Below are positions 31,532-39,225 of a stretch of DNA of 51,414 nucleotides, piece after piece. The translations under genes were made by a program, and so were the position numbers. The notes under the pieces were generated by a model that was given only the letters and a program-made list of their open reading frames with translations, was not told where the DNA came from and did not search any database. The DNA is from Lentzea kentuckyensis (lineage in GTDB: Bacteria > Actinomycetota > Actinomycetes > Mycobacteriales > Pseudonocardiaceae). The stretch is taken from positions 1 to 51,414 of the forward strand of contig NZ_MUYM01000113.1 in the NCBI RefSeq assembly GCF_002150765.1. The letters run 5' to 3'. Each line of letters opens with the position of its first letter. Position 1 is the stretch's first letter.

Positions 31532-31590
31532 CGTGAACGATTCCCGGATTCACGCACCACAAAACTTGTGCATGCACCTTGACATGCACC
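31532..31590. promoter_or_regulatory. Repeat-rich promoter region between the membrane pair and leuA
   Basis: Three elements are visible: an inverted repeat CGTGAA...TTCACG (arms 31532-31537 and 31549-31554), a perfect palindrome GTGCATGCAC (31568-31577), and CATGCACC repeated 12 bp apart (31571-31578, 31583-31590). A perfect TTGACA (31579-31584) lies between the repeats. It has only a weak -10 (GACGCT, 31601-31606). This could be a regulated distal leuA promoter. Confidence 0.45.
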
Positions 31591-31691
31591 CACCGGCGCC
31601 GACGCTCACGCTCCGTGACAGCCCGTGACCACATCCCACGATCCGGGCCTCCAGTTCCATCTTCAACCGAACTGTGGCTACTCTGTCCGAC

Positions 31692-31733
31692 GTGTGGCGT
31701 TCCCTCCTGCTTCGCTGCCGTGACGGGGTCTGA
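31692..31733 (+). CDS. leuL: leuA leader peptide
   Basis: Short frame GTG TGG CGT TCC CTC CTG CTT CGC TGC CGT GAC GGG GTC TGA, a 13-residue peptide MWRSLLLRCRDGV with three consecutive leucine codons. It is located 78 bp before leuA. A TACTCT box (31679-31684) ends 7 nt before the GTG, fitting a leaderless leader transcript. Its stop codon lies inside a perfect palindrome. Ribosome stalling at the Leu codons under leucine shortage would alter the downstream hairpins, the classical attenuation arrangement predicted for leuA of several actinobacteria. Its expression is inferred. Confidence 0.75.
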   Translation: MWRSLLLRCRDGV

Positions 31734-31793
31734 TCAGACCGGCCCCCCGTCGCGGGACTCAGCGTTGCCGCCGGTCGTTCCCATCAAACGACC
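31722..31793 (+). promoter_or_regulatory. leuA attenuator-like hairpins
   Basis: GGTCTGATCAGACC (31727-31740) is a 14-bp perfect palindrome covering the leader stop. GACGGGG (31722-31728) can pair with CCCCGTC (31745-31751) around it. A second hairpin GGTCGTT-CCCATCA-AACGACC (31773-31793) ends 6 nt before the GGAG ribosome site (31800-31803) of leuA. No U-run follows, so control may act through Rho or through access to the ribosome site rather than by intrinsic termination. Confidence 0.6.
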
Positions 31794-31811
31794 CGCACCG
31801 GAGCAAAAACC

Positions 31812-33602
31812 ATGACTTCCCCCGACGCCTACACCTCAGGAACCAGCCGAATCCGCCAGCCAGCGCGCCCGGCCCCTGACTCCCAGCCGACCTGGAACCA
31901 CCAACTCGGCAGCAGCATGCCCTTCCACCGCTACCGCCCGTTCCACGAGGTAGTAGAGGTCATCGACGTCCCCGACCGCACCTGGCCGACCAAGCGGGCG
32001 ACGAAGGCCCCCCTCTGGTGCGCGGTGGACCTGCGAGACGGCAACCAGGCCCTGATCGACCCGATGTCCCCGGCCCGCAAGCGCAAGATGTTCGACCTGC
32101 TGGTCCGCATGGGCTTCAAGGAGATCGAAGTAGGCTTCCCGGCCGCCTCCCAGACCGACTTCGACTTCGTCAGGGAAATCATCGAAGACGGCGCCATCCC
32201 GGACGACGTCACGATCCAGGTCCTGACCCAGTGCCGTGAAGAGCTGATCGCCAGGACCTTCGAGTCCCTCCGCGGAGCCAACAAGGCGATCGTCCACTTC
32301 TACAACTCGACGTCGATCCTCCAGCGCCGCGTCGTCTTCCGCTCCGACCGCGAAGGCATCAAGAAGATCGCCGTCGACGCAGCGAAGTTCGCGAAGCAGC
32401 AAGAGCAGGACTACCCGGAGACGGACTTCCGGTACGAGTACTCCCCCGAGTCCTACACCGGCACCGAGCTGACCTACGCCCTCGACGTCTGCAACGCCGT
32501 CACCGCGATCATCCAGCCGACGCCGGAAAAGCCGCTGATCATCAACCTGCCGGCCACCGTCGAGATGGCCACCCCGAACGTCTACGCGGACAGCATCGAG
32601 TGGATGTCCAGGAACCTGGCCAGCCGCGACAGCATCATCCTGAGCCTGCACCCGCACAACGACCGCGGCACCGGCGTGGCGGCGGCCGAGCTGGGCTACC
32701 TGGCCGGCGCGGACCGGATCGAGGGCTGTCTGTTCGGCAACGGTGAGCGCACCGGCAACGTCTGCCTGGTCACGCTGGCCATGAACATGTTCAGCCAGGG
32801 CATCGACCCGCAGATCGACTTCAGCGACATCGACGAGATCCGCCGGACGGTCGAGTACTGCAACCAGCTGCCGGTCGCCGAGCGGCACCCGTACGGCGGC
32901 GACCTGGTCTTCACCGCGTTCTCCGGCTCCCACCAGGACGCCATCAAGAAGGGCTTCGAAGCCCTCGAAGCGGACGCCAAGGACGCGGGTCAGCACGTCG
33001 ACGACTTCCCGTGGGAGGTCCCGTACCTGCCGATCGACCCGAAGGACGTCGGCCGCAACTACGAGGCCGTCATCCGGGTCAACTCGCAGTCCGGCAAGGG
33101 CGGCGTGGCCTACCTGATGAAGCAGGAGCACCACCTGGACCTGCCGCGGCGCCTGCAGATCGAGTTCTCGAAGGTGATCCAGGAGGTCACCGACACGCAG
33201 GGCGGCGAGATCAACCCGAAGGAGATGTGGGACGCCTTCGCGGAGGAGTACCTGCACGGCAAGGTGCCGCTGTACCTGCTCAAGCACAAGGCGTCGTCGG
33301 ACGGCAGCGGTCACGAGGAGATCACCGCGACGCTGCTGATCGACGGCGAGCAGCAGGAGATCACGGGTTCGGGCAACGGGCCGATCGCCGCGTTCGTCGA
33401 CGCGCTCGCGTCGGTGGGTTACGACGTGCGGGTCATGGACTACGCCGAGCACGCGCTGTCCGCCGGTGACGACGCCCGCGCGGCCGCCTACCTCGAGTGC
33501 GCGGTGGGCGACCGCGTGCTGTGGGGCGTCGGCATCGACAGCTCGACGGTCGCGGCCTCGTTCCGCGCGATCGTCTCCGCGATCAACCGCGCACAGCGTT
33601 AG
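31812..33602 (+). CDS. leuA: 2-Isopropylmalate synthase
   Basis: 596 aa, the length of the actinobacterial LeuA type. The TIM-barrel HMGL-like domain includes WCAVDLRDGNQALIDPM (metal-binding Asp and catalytic Arg), then LHPHNDRGTGVA (metal-binding His pair) and GNGERTGNVCLV. A linker leads to the regulatory domain (from about residue 470) that senses leucine. The enzyme condenses acetyl-CoA with 2-oxoisovalerate, the first committed step of leucine synthesis. GGAG at 31800-31803 lies 8 nt before ATG. The leader peptide and hairpins upstream indicate leucine-dependent attenuation in addition to feedback inhibition. lysC-asd lies nearby, as in mycobacteria. Confidence 0.98.
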   Translation: MTSPDAYTSGTSRIRQPARPAPDSQPTWNHQLGSSMPFHRYRPFHEVVEVIDVPDRTWPTKRATKAPLWCAVDLRDGNQALIDPMSPARKRKMFDLLVRMGFKEIEVGFPAASQTDFDFVREIIEDGAIPDDVTIQVLTQCREELIARTFESLRGANKAIVHFYNSTSILQRRVVFRSDREGIKKIAVDAAKFAKQQEQDYPETDFRYEYSPESYTGTELTYALDVCNAVTAIIQPTPEKPLIINLPATVEMATPNVYADSIEWMSRNLASRDSIILSLHPHNDRGTGVAAAELGYLAGADRIEGCLFGNGERTGNVCLVTLAMNMFSQGIDPQIDFSDIDEIRRTVEYCNQLPVAERHPYGGDLVFTAFSGSHQDAIKKGFEALEADAKDAGQHVDDFPWEVPYLPIDPKDVGRNYEAVIRVNSQSGKGGVAYLMKQEHHLDLPRRLQIEFSKVIQEVTDTQGGEINPKEMWDAFAEEYLHGKVPLYLLKHKASSDGSGHEEITATLLIDGEQQEITGSGNGPIAAFVDALASVGYDVRVMDYAEHALSAGDDARAAAYLECAVGDRVLWGVGIDSSTVAASFRAIVSAINRAQR

Positions 33603-33603
33603 A

Positions 33604-34557
33604 TCATTTTGGGCTGAAGACAACCGACGGGGAGGACGCGTGCGGCACCAGTTGCCGCGGCGCGCCCTCCCCGTTCGCTTGCACGGCCCAGATGCCCTCT
33701 CCCGGCAGGCCGTAGGCGATGGTGTCGTTGTCGAGCCACACGACCTGGTCGTCGATCCCACGGGTCTCGGCCAGCGGTGTCTCCACCATCGTGGTCAGGT
33801 CCAGCACATGCTCGCGCCACGGCCGTGCGCCGTCGCCGGACACGCGCTTCTTGAACGCCACGCGCTTGCCGTCCGGGGACAGCGACGGGCATTCGACGTT
33901 CTCCCGCAACGTCTTCGCTGACTCGTCCACCGCGTCGCCCTCGATCAGGTACGTCTTCCCGGCCGCGCTGAGCGTCGCGTAGTAGGTGCGGTCGTCCGGG
34001 GTGAAGGTGACTCCCCAGAAGTTCATGTCGTTGGTCATCTTCATGCCGGCGACCCGCGTGCCCTCGATGTTGCTGGAGTAGACCTCGGTCTGCTGGTCGA
34101 AGATCGCGGTGCGGGTCGAGAACGTGCCGGACTGCGCGTACGAGTCGCCGGTCACGAACGTCGTCCACGACGCCATCCGCCCGTCCGCGGACAGTTTCGC
34201 CCGGTTCGGCACGCCGGCCACCTCCACCCGGCGCTGCTCGGCCAACGCCCGATCGACGAACACCGCCGTCGCACCGGGGATCGGCCCGGACCCGTCCGCG
34301 AGGCACAGCCCCTGCCCGGCAGCCGTGTAGAAACGCTTGCAGGACAACGAACTCACCCGCCGAGGCCCATCCGGAGAAGCGAGCGACACCGAGGCCACCT
34401 TGCCGCTCGCGTCGTCCACGAACAGCAGCCGCCCAGGCGTCAGCTCCACCGAACCCTGCTCAACAGCAACGGAAATCTTGTCCGGCTCACGCAACGCGTA
34501 CGCCGTGGCACCGGCGCCCAGCAGCACCACGGCTGCCAGCACGATCAGGATCCTCAC
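33604..34557 (-). CDS. TolB/WD40-like beta-propeller protein with membrane anchor
   Basis: 317 aa. The N-terminal hydrophobic segment (ILIVLAAVVLLGAGATAYAL, 3-22) is a signal anchor with no lipobox. The rest contains propeller-like strands: LLFVDDASGKVASVSLASPDGPRRV, AKLSADGRMASW, SLSPDGKRVAFKKRV and VVWLDNDTIAYGLPGEGIWAV. These SPDGKxxAF repeats are typical of TolB/PD40 propellers. The function is unknown, perhaps extracytoplasmic sensing or scaffolding. GTG 34557 overlaps the MFS stop (GTGA). It is the third gene of the unit phosphatase, MFS, propeller. It converges on leuA with 1 bp between the stops. Confidence 0.85.
   Translation of the reverse strand: MRILIVLAAVVLLGAGATAYALREPDKISVAVEQGSVELTPGRLLFVDDASGKVASVSLASPDGPRRVSSLSCKRFYTAAGQGLCLADGSGPIPGATAVFVDRALAEQRRVEVAGVPNRAKLSADGRMASWTTFVTGDSYAQSGTFSTRTAIFDQQTEVYSSNIEGTRVAGMKMTNDMNFWGVTFTPDDRTYYATLSAAGKTYLIEGDAVDESAKTLRENVECPSLSPDGKRVAFKKRVSGDGARPWREHVLDLTTMVETPLAETRGIDDQVVWLDNDTIAYGLPGEGIWAVQANGEGAPRQLVPHASSPSVVFSPK
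33628..33673 (+). terminator. Candidate leuA terminator inside the 3' end of the convergent gene
   Basis: CGGGGAGG (33628-33635) pairs with CCTCCCCG (33666-33673). The inner GTGCGGCA/TGCCGCGGC segments extend the stem around CCAGT. It begins 26 nt after the leuA stop and lies within the last codons of the beta-propeller gene on the other strand. There is no T-run. Confidence 0.5.
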
Positions 34558-35687
34558 CACGCGAACCACGTCCAAAGGGCACCGAACGCGACGGACGAAC
34601 AAGCCCGCGCCAGCACCTGTCCGGTTTGGAGCAGGGCCAGACCGGACGTGCGCAGTTCTTCCGGCACCAGAGGCCCTGCGACGGCCATCAGCACGCCGTC
34701 CGTGCACGCGTAGAACAACCCGTGCAGCAGCAGAACCCCTGCCAGCAGAGCGATTCCGGACGACCCGATCAGCAGCAGGTAGGCGCCGAGCAGCGCGAGG
34801 TGGCCGATCAGGAAGATCCGCCACCTCCCGATCCGGTCGGCCAGCGCGCCCAGCGGCACGGCGGCGAGCAGGTACACGCCGGCCGTGCCGAGGGGCAGCA
34901 ACGCGATGTAGGCGACCTCGACGTCGAGCTTCTTCTGCAGCAACAGGTAGACGAACCCGTCTCCCAGCGTCAGCAACCCGAGCCCGCACGCGACCAGGCA
35001 GACCCGCCGGAACGGCCTGGACCGCAACAACCCGAAGGCGTTCCGCAGCGACACCGCGACGCGTGGCAGCACGTCCCGGTGGTCGCGGACGAAGAGCACG
35101 AGCACCAGGAAACCGACCGCGGCGAAGCAGAAGCTGACGACGAACACCACGTCGTAACGCGCCGGAAGCGTCCACAAGAGACAGAACGCGACCAGCGGAC
35201 CGAGAAACGCGCCAACGGTGTCCATGGCACGGTGAACACCGAAGGCACGTCCCAACGCCGAAGGCTCGCTGCTCAACGTGATCAGCGCGTCCCTCGGCGC
35301 GGTGCGCAAGCCCTTGCCGGTCCGGTCCCCGACCAGCACGAGCCCCATCGCGCCTGCCGAGGTCCCGGCGGCGAGCAGGCCGAGCTTGCCCAGCGCCGAG
35401 ATCCCGTATCCGAGTCCGGCCACGAACTTGCGCCGTTGCCAGCGGTCGGCCGCGTGACCGCCGACAACGCGAACCAGAGCCGTCACACCGGTGTAGACGC
35501 CGTCGAGCACACCGAACTGCAGCGGGGAGAACCCCAGCCCCAGCACCAGGTACAGCGGCAGGATCGCGGTGACCATCTCGGACGAGACGTCCGTGAGCAG
35601 GGAAACCGCGCCCAGAGCGAGCACGTTCGCCGCGATCCTGCCGGTGCCACCCGCGGCGGGAGCTTGTCGAGCGGTTGCGATGTACAC
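34554..35687 (-). CDS. MFS transporter
   Basis: 377 aa with about 11-12 membrane helices. SLLTDVSSEMVTAILPLYL in helix 1, VRVVGGHAADRWQRRKFV in the 2-3 loop and DRTGKGLRTAPRDALI in the 4-5 loop are the typical blocks of the subgroup whose helix-1 DxSSEM motif recurs in many bacterial MFS exporters. It lies 20 nt downstream of the secreted phosphatase and is coupled to the propeller gene (GTGA). Export of a metabolite, or uptake of a phosphatase product, would both fit the context. The substrate cannot be read from the sequence. Confidence 0.9.
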   Translation of the reverse strand: MYIATARQAPAAGGTGRIAANVLALGAVSLLTDVSSEMVTAILPLYLVLGLGFSPLQFGVLDGVYTGVTALVRVVGGHAADRWQRRKFVAGLGYGISALGKLGLLAAGTSAGAMGLVLVGDRTGKGLRTAPRDALITLSSEPSALGRAFGVHRAMDTVGAFLGPLVAFCLLWTLPARYDVVFVVSFCFAAVGFLVLVLFVRDHRDVLPRVAVSLRNAFGLLRSRPFRRVCLVACGLGLLTLGDGFVYLLLQKKLDVEVAYIALLPLGTAGVYLLAAVPLGALADRIGRWRIFLIGHLALLGAYLLLIGSSGIALLAGVLLLHGLFYACTDGVLMAVAGPLVPEELRTSGLALLQTGQVLARACSSVAFGALWTWFAW

Positions 35688-35707
35688 GACGGCCTCCGAT
35701 CAGCAGG

Positions 35708-37279
35708 TCAACGACAGTTGTAGGGACCGGCCTTGTCGCGGACGGTGCCCGCCGTGTCGATGACCTCCCACGAGTAGGAGCGGCCGGACAGGGTGAGCTT
35801 CATGACGCCGTGGCTGTCCGCGAACCACTTCTCGACACCAGTGCGCGGCTTGACCTCGTCGTAGAGGTAGTCACCGCCGATGCCGACGATCGCGGCGCGC
35901 ATGCCGTTGGTCGTGTCGATCGCGCCGCTCTTGTTCAGCGGAGCCAGCCGCTCGTAGTGGTGGTCGTGACCGTTGAACACCACGTCGGCCTTGGCGTCCG
36001 CGAACGCGTTCCACAGCGGCGCCATCACGGACTTGTCGCCGTACTGACCCGAGTTGAACCGCGGGTGGTGCCAGTAACCGACGACGCACGGCTTGGTGTT
36101 CGCCGTCAGGTCGTTCTTCAGCCAGGTCAGCTGCGTCGAGTCGCTGCCGCTCTCGTAGAGCTTGTTCGAGTCGAACGAGACGAAGTGGAACTCGCCGGCG
36201 TCCCAGCTGTAGTACGGCTTGCCCTGCGGATAGGCCTGGGCGCCGAAGTACGACTTGTAGCCGTTGAGGTTGTCTTCCCACTCGTGGTTGCCGGTCGCGG
36301 GGTGGGTGATGTTCTTGTACTTGCCCCACGACTTGTCGTAGTGCGCCATGAACTCGGTGAGTTTGCCGCTGTCGTACTGGTTGTCGCCGACCGTCACGAT
36401 GTGGTTCGGCTTGATCTGCTCGATGAGCTTCGCGGTCTCGTAGTGCTCGGTGTTCGTCAGCGACGCGATGTCGCCGGCGACCACGACGGTGATGCTGTCG
36501 CCAGGGCCGGCCGGCGAAGTGGTCGCCTGCACCGCGTTGCTCGCGGGCCCGAGGTTCCCGGCCGCGTCACGAGCGCGGACGGTGTAGGTGAACGCCGTGC
36601 CGGACGCCAGCCCGGTGTCGGTGAACGACGTGCCCGTGGGTGTACCGACGACGCTGCCGTTGCGCAGGACGTCGTAGCCGGTCACGCCGACGTTGTCGGT
36701 CGCGGCCGTCCACTGCAGACTCACCGAGCTCGACGTGGTGCCCGTGCTCGCGAGGTTCGTCGGCGCGGTCGGTGCCGTGGTGTCACCACCGCTCGCCGGG
36801 CTGCCCCAGACCTCCAGCTCGAAGAGCGAGTAGCCGTAGGACGTGCCGCGCTTGGTGCCGTAGATCCGCACGTACCGGCCGGAGGCGGCCACGGCGTTCT
36901 CGTCGACACCACCGTTCTGGCCGGTGAGGGTCTTCTTGGTGCTCCACGTCGACCCGTCGCTCGACGTCTGGATCTTGTACTCGGAGGCGTACGCGGCCTC
37001 CCAGGTCAGCTTGACCTTGGAGATGGTGGCCGTGCCGCCGAGGTCGACGGCGATCCACTGCGGGTCGACGCCTTCGAGACTCGCCCACCGGGTGGTCGGA
37101 TCTCCGTCGACGGCGTTGGCGCCACCGAAGGTCTGCGCCTCGACGGACGAGACGGTGGTGGGTTTGTTGGCGGACAGCAGGGAGTCAGCCGCATTAGCCG
37201 TGCCTGATGCCGCGATCTGCGGTACCACCAGCGCGAACAGAGCTAACGCGACACCCGCTCGGGTGTGCTTTCTGATCAC
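35708..37279 (-). CDS. Secreted metallophosphatase with F5/8-type C and fibronectin III domains
   Basis: 523 aa. The signal peptide covers about residues 1-30 (ALALFALVVPQIAASGTANA). Next is an F5/8 type C (CBM32-like discoidin) domain, about 31-160, with NAVDGDPTTRWAS and ISKVKLTWE...YKIQTSSDG. A fibronectin III domain follows at about 168-256 (APTNLASTGTTSSSVSLQWTAATDNVGVTGYDVLRNG). The purple-acid-phosphatase-like domain (from ~262) has VAGDIA, VGDNQYDSG, TGNHEWED, GYWHHPRF and NGHDHHYER, the usual metal ligands. The FN3 and discoidin domains probably anchor it to polysaccharide. GTG 37279 has AGGAGG 5 nt upstream. It is the first gene of a three-gene unit. The mature enzyme is extracellular. 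Confidence 0.93.
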   Translation of the reverse strand: MIRKHTRAGVALALFALVVPQIAASGTANAADSLLSANKPTTVSSVEAQTFGGANAVDGDPTTRWASLEGVDPQWIAVDLGGTATISKVKLTWEAAYASEYKIQTSSDGSTWSTKKTLTGQNGGVDENAVAASGRYVRIYGTKRGTSYGYSLFELEVWGSPASGGDTTAPTAPTNLASTGTTSSSVSLQWTAATDNVGVTGYDVLRNGSVVGTPTGTSFTDTGLASGTAFTYTVRARDAAGNLGPASNAVQATTSPAGPGDSITVVVAGDIASLTNTEHYETAKLIEQIKPNHIVTVGDNQYDSGKLTEFMAHYDKSWGKYKNITHPATGNHEWEDNLNGYKSYFGAQAYPQGKPYYSWDAGEFHFVSFDSNKLYESGSDSTQLTWLKNDLTANTKPCVVGYWHHPRFNSGQYGDKSVMAPLWNAFADAKADVVFNGHDHHYERLAPLNKSGAIDTTNGMRAAIVGIGGDYLYDEVKPRTGVEKWFADSHGVMKLTLSGRSYSWEVIDTAGTVRDKAGPYNCR

Positions 37280-37316
37280 TTCGTCCTCCTGGGCAAGGGC
37301 GGCGGCTCGAAGGATT

Positions 37317-37338
37317 GGTAAACAAGCTTTCCTATTGG
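37317..37338. promoter_or_regulatory. Candidate operator and promoter of the phosphatase unit
   Basis: On the minus strand an imperfect palindrome TAGGAAAGCTTGTTTA lies 38-60 bp before the GTG start. It resembles the TAGGAAA-TTTCCTA elements I associate with secreted carbohydrate-enzyme genes of actinomycetes (recollection, not checked). Farther upstream TTGACC (37376-37371) and TTAACC (37353-37348) form a -35/-10 pair with a 17-bp spacer. Confidence 0.4.
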
Positions 37339-37391
37339 ACCTCGGAGGTTAATGACGGCTGAACGAGCAGGTCAAGACGGGTGCCGGGCAG

Positions 37392-38111
37392 TCATCGCGT
37401 GTCATGCCGTGACTGGTTGAAGCGCCACAGAACGGCGTGGAGGGCGACGGCGACGCTCACACCCTGAACAAGGCCCAGCAGAAGACGCCGTACCCAGTCA
37501 TAAAGGCTGATCTGGCTGACAGGATCAGACAAAGACCACGTCACGCCGATTGCCGCGGCAAGGGCCACGAAGATCCAGAACTTGTACCGGGATTTCCCGG
37601 TACGTGACGGCCAGTCATGCACTTTCGGACAGCGGGTAGCCATCCAGGCGAGCAGCACGAGGCCGCCGAGCGACGACACGTACCCGATCACGTTGTAGAG
37701 CCGGTGAGGTCCGACGACCGAGATGTCCAACCAGTCCCACCGCTGCACGAACCATCCGTCGGTCTGCGTGAAGGCGTCCCACAGCAGGTGCGTGAGCACT
37801 CCCACCACAATGGACAAGGCGCGCACGACGGGCCGGCGGAAGTCTCCCGGCGGCGCCACCCGGCTCCGCACGAACTCCGGCGCCACGGCCATCACCGAGG
37901 GCAGCAACAGCCGTCCGACCAGCAGCAACACCACTGCGGCAAGGGATCCGCCGAGCACGTCGTGGGTCGGCAGGACCGGAACGTAGTAACCGACGTCAGG
38001 CGCGACGGCGCCCGCGACGAGTCCGGGAAACCAGAGGAACCGGCGCAGCGGCAGCACCGCGGCTGGATGGGCGAGGGTGAACGGCACGAACCAGCGTAGA
38101 TCGACTTCCAT
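37392..38111 (-). CDS. DUF4184 family membrane protein
   Basis: 239 aa with about six membrane helices. The N-terminal PFTLAHPAAVLPLRR followed by LVAGAVAPDVGYY and later VLTHLLWDAFTQ are the conserved parts of DUF4184. This is a membrane family with His/Asp residues that resembles membrane-bound metal-dependent hydrolases of the YdjM type. The function is not established. ATG 38111 is used; a GTG at 38135 would add eight residues (MFLQRTYR). It is divergent from the DedA gene with 67 bp between the starts. Confidence 0.85.
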   Translation of the reverse strand: MEVDLRWFVPFTLAHPAAVLPLRRFLWFPGLVAGAVAPDVGYYVPVLPTHDVLGGSLAAVVLLLVGRLLLPSVMAVAPEFVRSRVAPPGDFRRPVVRALSIVVGVLTHLLWDAFTQTDGWFVQRWDWLDISVVGPHRLYNVIGYVSSLGGLVLLAWMATRCPKVHDWPSRTGKSRYKFWIFVALAAAIGVTWSLSDPVSQISLYDWVRRLLLGLVQGVSVAVALHAVLWRFNQSRHDTR

Positions 38112-38178
38112 CCTGTAGGTGCGCTGAAGAAACACCCAGGTCGGGATTGTTCATCCGCGTCACGTACGTTCACGGATC

Positions 38179-38757
38179 ATGAGCACCACAGCCGCCAGCC
38201 TCGTCGTGCTGTTCCTGGTCGCCGTCGTGCCCCTGGCACCGACGGAGGCCGTGCTCATCGGCGCCGGCGTCCTGGCCGCTTCCGGTGAGGTTCCGCTCTA
38301 CCTCGTGGTCCTCGTCGCCGCCGCGGGTTGCCTCGCCAGCGACATGATCAACTTTACGATGGGCCGCCGGATGGGCATGCGGGCCCTCGACCGCGTCAAC
38401 AAGAACGCCAAGGCGCGGGCCATGGTCGTGTGGACCGCCGACCAGCTCGGGTCCAAGGGCGAGACGATCCTCATCGCGGCGCGGTTCCTGCCGGCCGGCG
38501 GCATCGTGGGCGCACTGCTGGCGGGTGCGCTGAAGTGGCCGCTCCGGCGGTTCATCCCCGTCGCGGCGGTCGGATCGGCGCTCTGGAGCCTCTACCCCGC
38601 CACCGTGGGGTACATCGGTGGCCAGATCGTCGAGGAGGCGTGGCTCGCCATGCTGCTGTCGTTCGCCGTGGCCACGCTCATCTCCATCCCTGTGGGCATG
38701 GTGATCCGTGCGCGCAACGCCGACCGCACTCTCTCGTACGCCGAGGCGTCGTCGTAG
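38179..38757 (+). CDS. DedA family (VTT domain) membrane protein
   Basis: 192 aa with about five hydrophobic segments. The DedA core runs PTEAVLIGAGVLAASGEVPLYLV, then SDMINFTMGRRMGMRAL (the FxxGRxxG motif) and ILIAARFLPAGGIVGALLAGALKWPLRRFI (the RFxPxxR-AG motif). DedA proteins act in lipid flipping (undecaprenyl phosphate or phospholipid) and proton-dependent membrane homeostasis. A TACGTT box (38165-38170) ends 8 nt before the ATG. The last 166 bp are antisense to the convergent TetR gene, an unusually large coding overlap. Confidence 0.88.
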   Translation: MSTTAASLVVLFLVAVVPLAPTEAVLIGAGVLAASGEVPLYLVVLVAAAGCLASDMINFTMGRRMGMRALDRVNKNAKARAMVVWTADQLGSKGETILIAARFLPAGGIVGALLAGALKWPLRRFIPVAAVGSALWSLYPATVGYIGGQIVEEAWLAMLLSFAVATLISIPVGMVIRARNADRTLSYAEASS

Positions 38758-39203
38758 AGCACGGCGAACCGGTCCGCGGCGGCCAGCAGGGCGTCCACTT
38801 CGAACGCCAGCTGGGCGTCACCGGTCAGTCGCTCCAGCAGTGAGATCCAGCGCAGGTTGAACAGCATCAACGCGTCGCGCACGCGGCCGGGGCGGGCGGC
38901 GAACTCCGAGCGCGTGACCACGAAGAAGCAGCCGCCGGGGAACACGCGGCGCTTCGAGTAGTCGAGCCAGCGGCCGCACACGTCCAGGACAGCCCCACCG
39001 GCGACCACGACCTCGCGCGCGAAGATCTCCGCGGCCGCGTGCACGGTGGAGATCTGCAGCTCTTCCTTGGCTCCGAAGTGCGAGAAGACACCGCTCTTGC
39101 TCATGCCGAGCTCGACCGCGAGCCGCCCGATCGTGACTCCTTCGAGCCCGTCGACCGACGCGATCTCAGCAGCCCTCAGCAAAATCGCCCCGCGACTGTC
39201 CAT
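38592..39203 (-). CDS. TetR family transcriptional regulator with extended C-terminus
   Basis: 203 aa. The HTH occupies residues ~8-50 (ILLRAAEIASVDGLEGVTIGRL, then VELGMSKSGVFSHFGAKEEL). The ligand domain contains YSKRRVFPGGCFFVVTRSEF, characteristic of one actinobacterial TetR subgroup. In the family the protein usually ends around SALRARI (residue ~165); here the frame continues for about 38 more residues that lie antisense to the DedA gene. The start is ATG 39203, 22 nt after the winged-helix gene, so it is likely the last gene of the ABC operon. The targets are unknown. Confidence 0.88.
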   Translation of the reverse strand: MDSRGAILLRAAEIASVDGLEGVTIGRLAVELGMSKSGVFSHFGAKEELQISTVHAAAEIFAREVVVAGGAVLDVCGRWLDYSKRRVFPGGCFFVVTRSEFAARPGRVRDALMLFNLRWISLLERLTGDAQLAFEVDALLAAADRFAVLYDDASAYERVRSALRARITMPTGMEMSVATANDSSMASHASSTIWPPMYPTVAG

Positions 39204-39225
39204 CCCTGAACTGGAACAGCCCGCG

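Noticed and set aside
31600..31811. T-box riboswitch upstream of leuA
   Set aside because: No T-box consensus (AGGGTGGNACCGCG) or specifier stem is visible; the leader peptide accounts for leucine sensing.
31579..31815. 78-codon TTG-started frame upstream of leuA
   Set aside because: No conserved sequence and no ribosome site. The short GTG leader peptide in another frame, with Leu-Leu-Leu and a -10 box, is a better explanation of the region.
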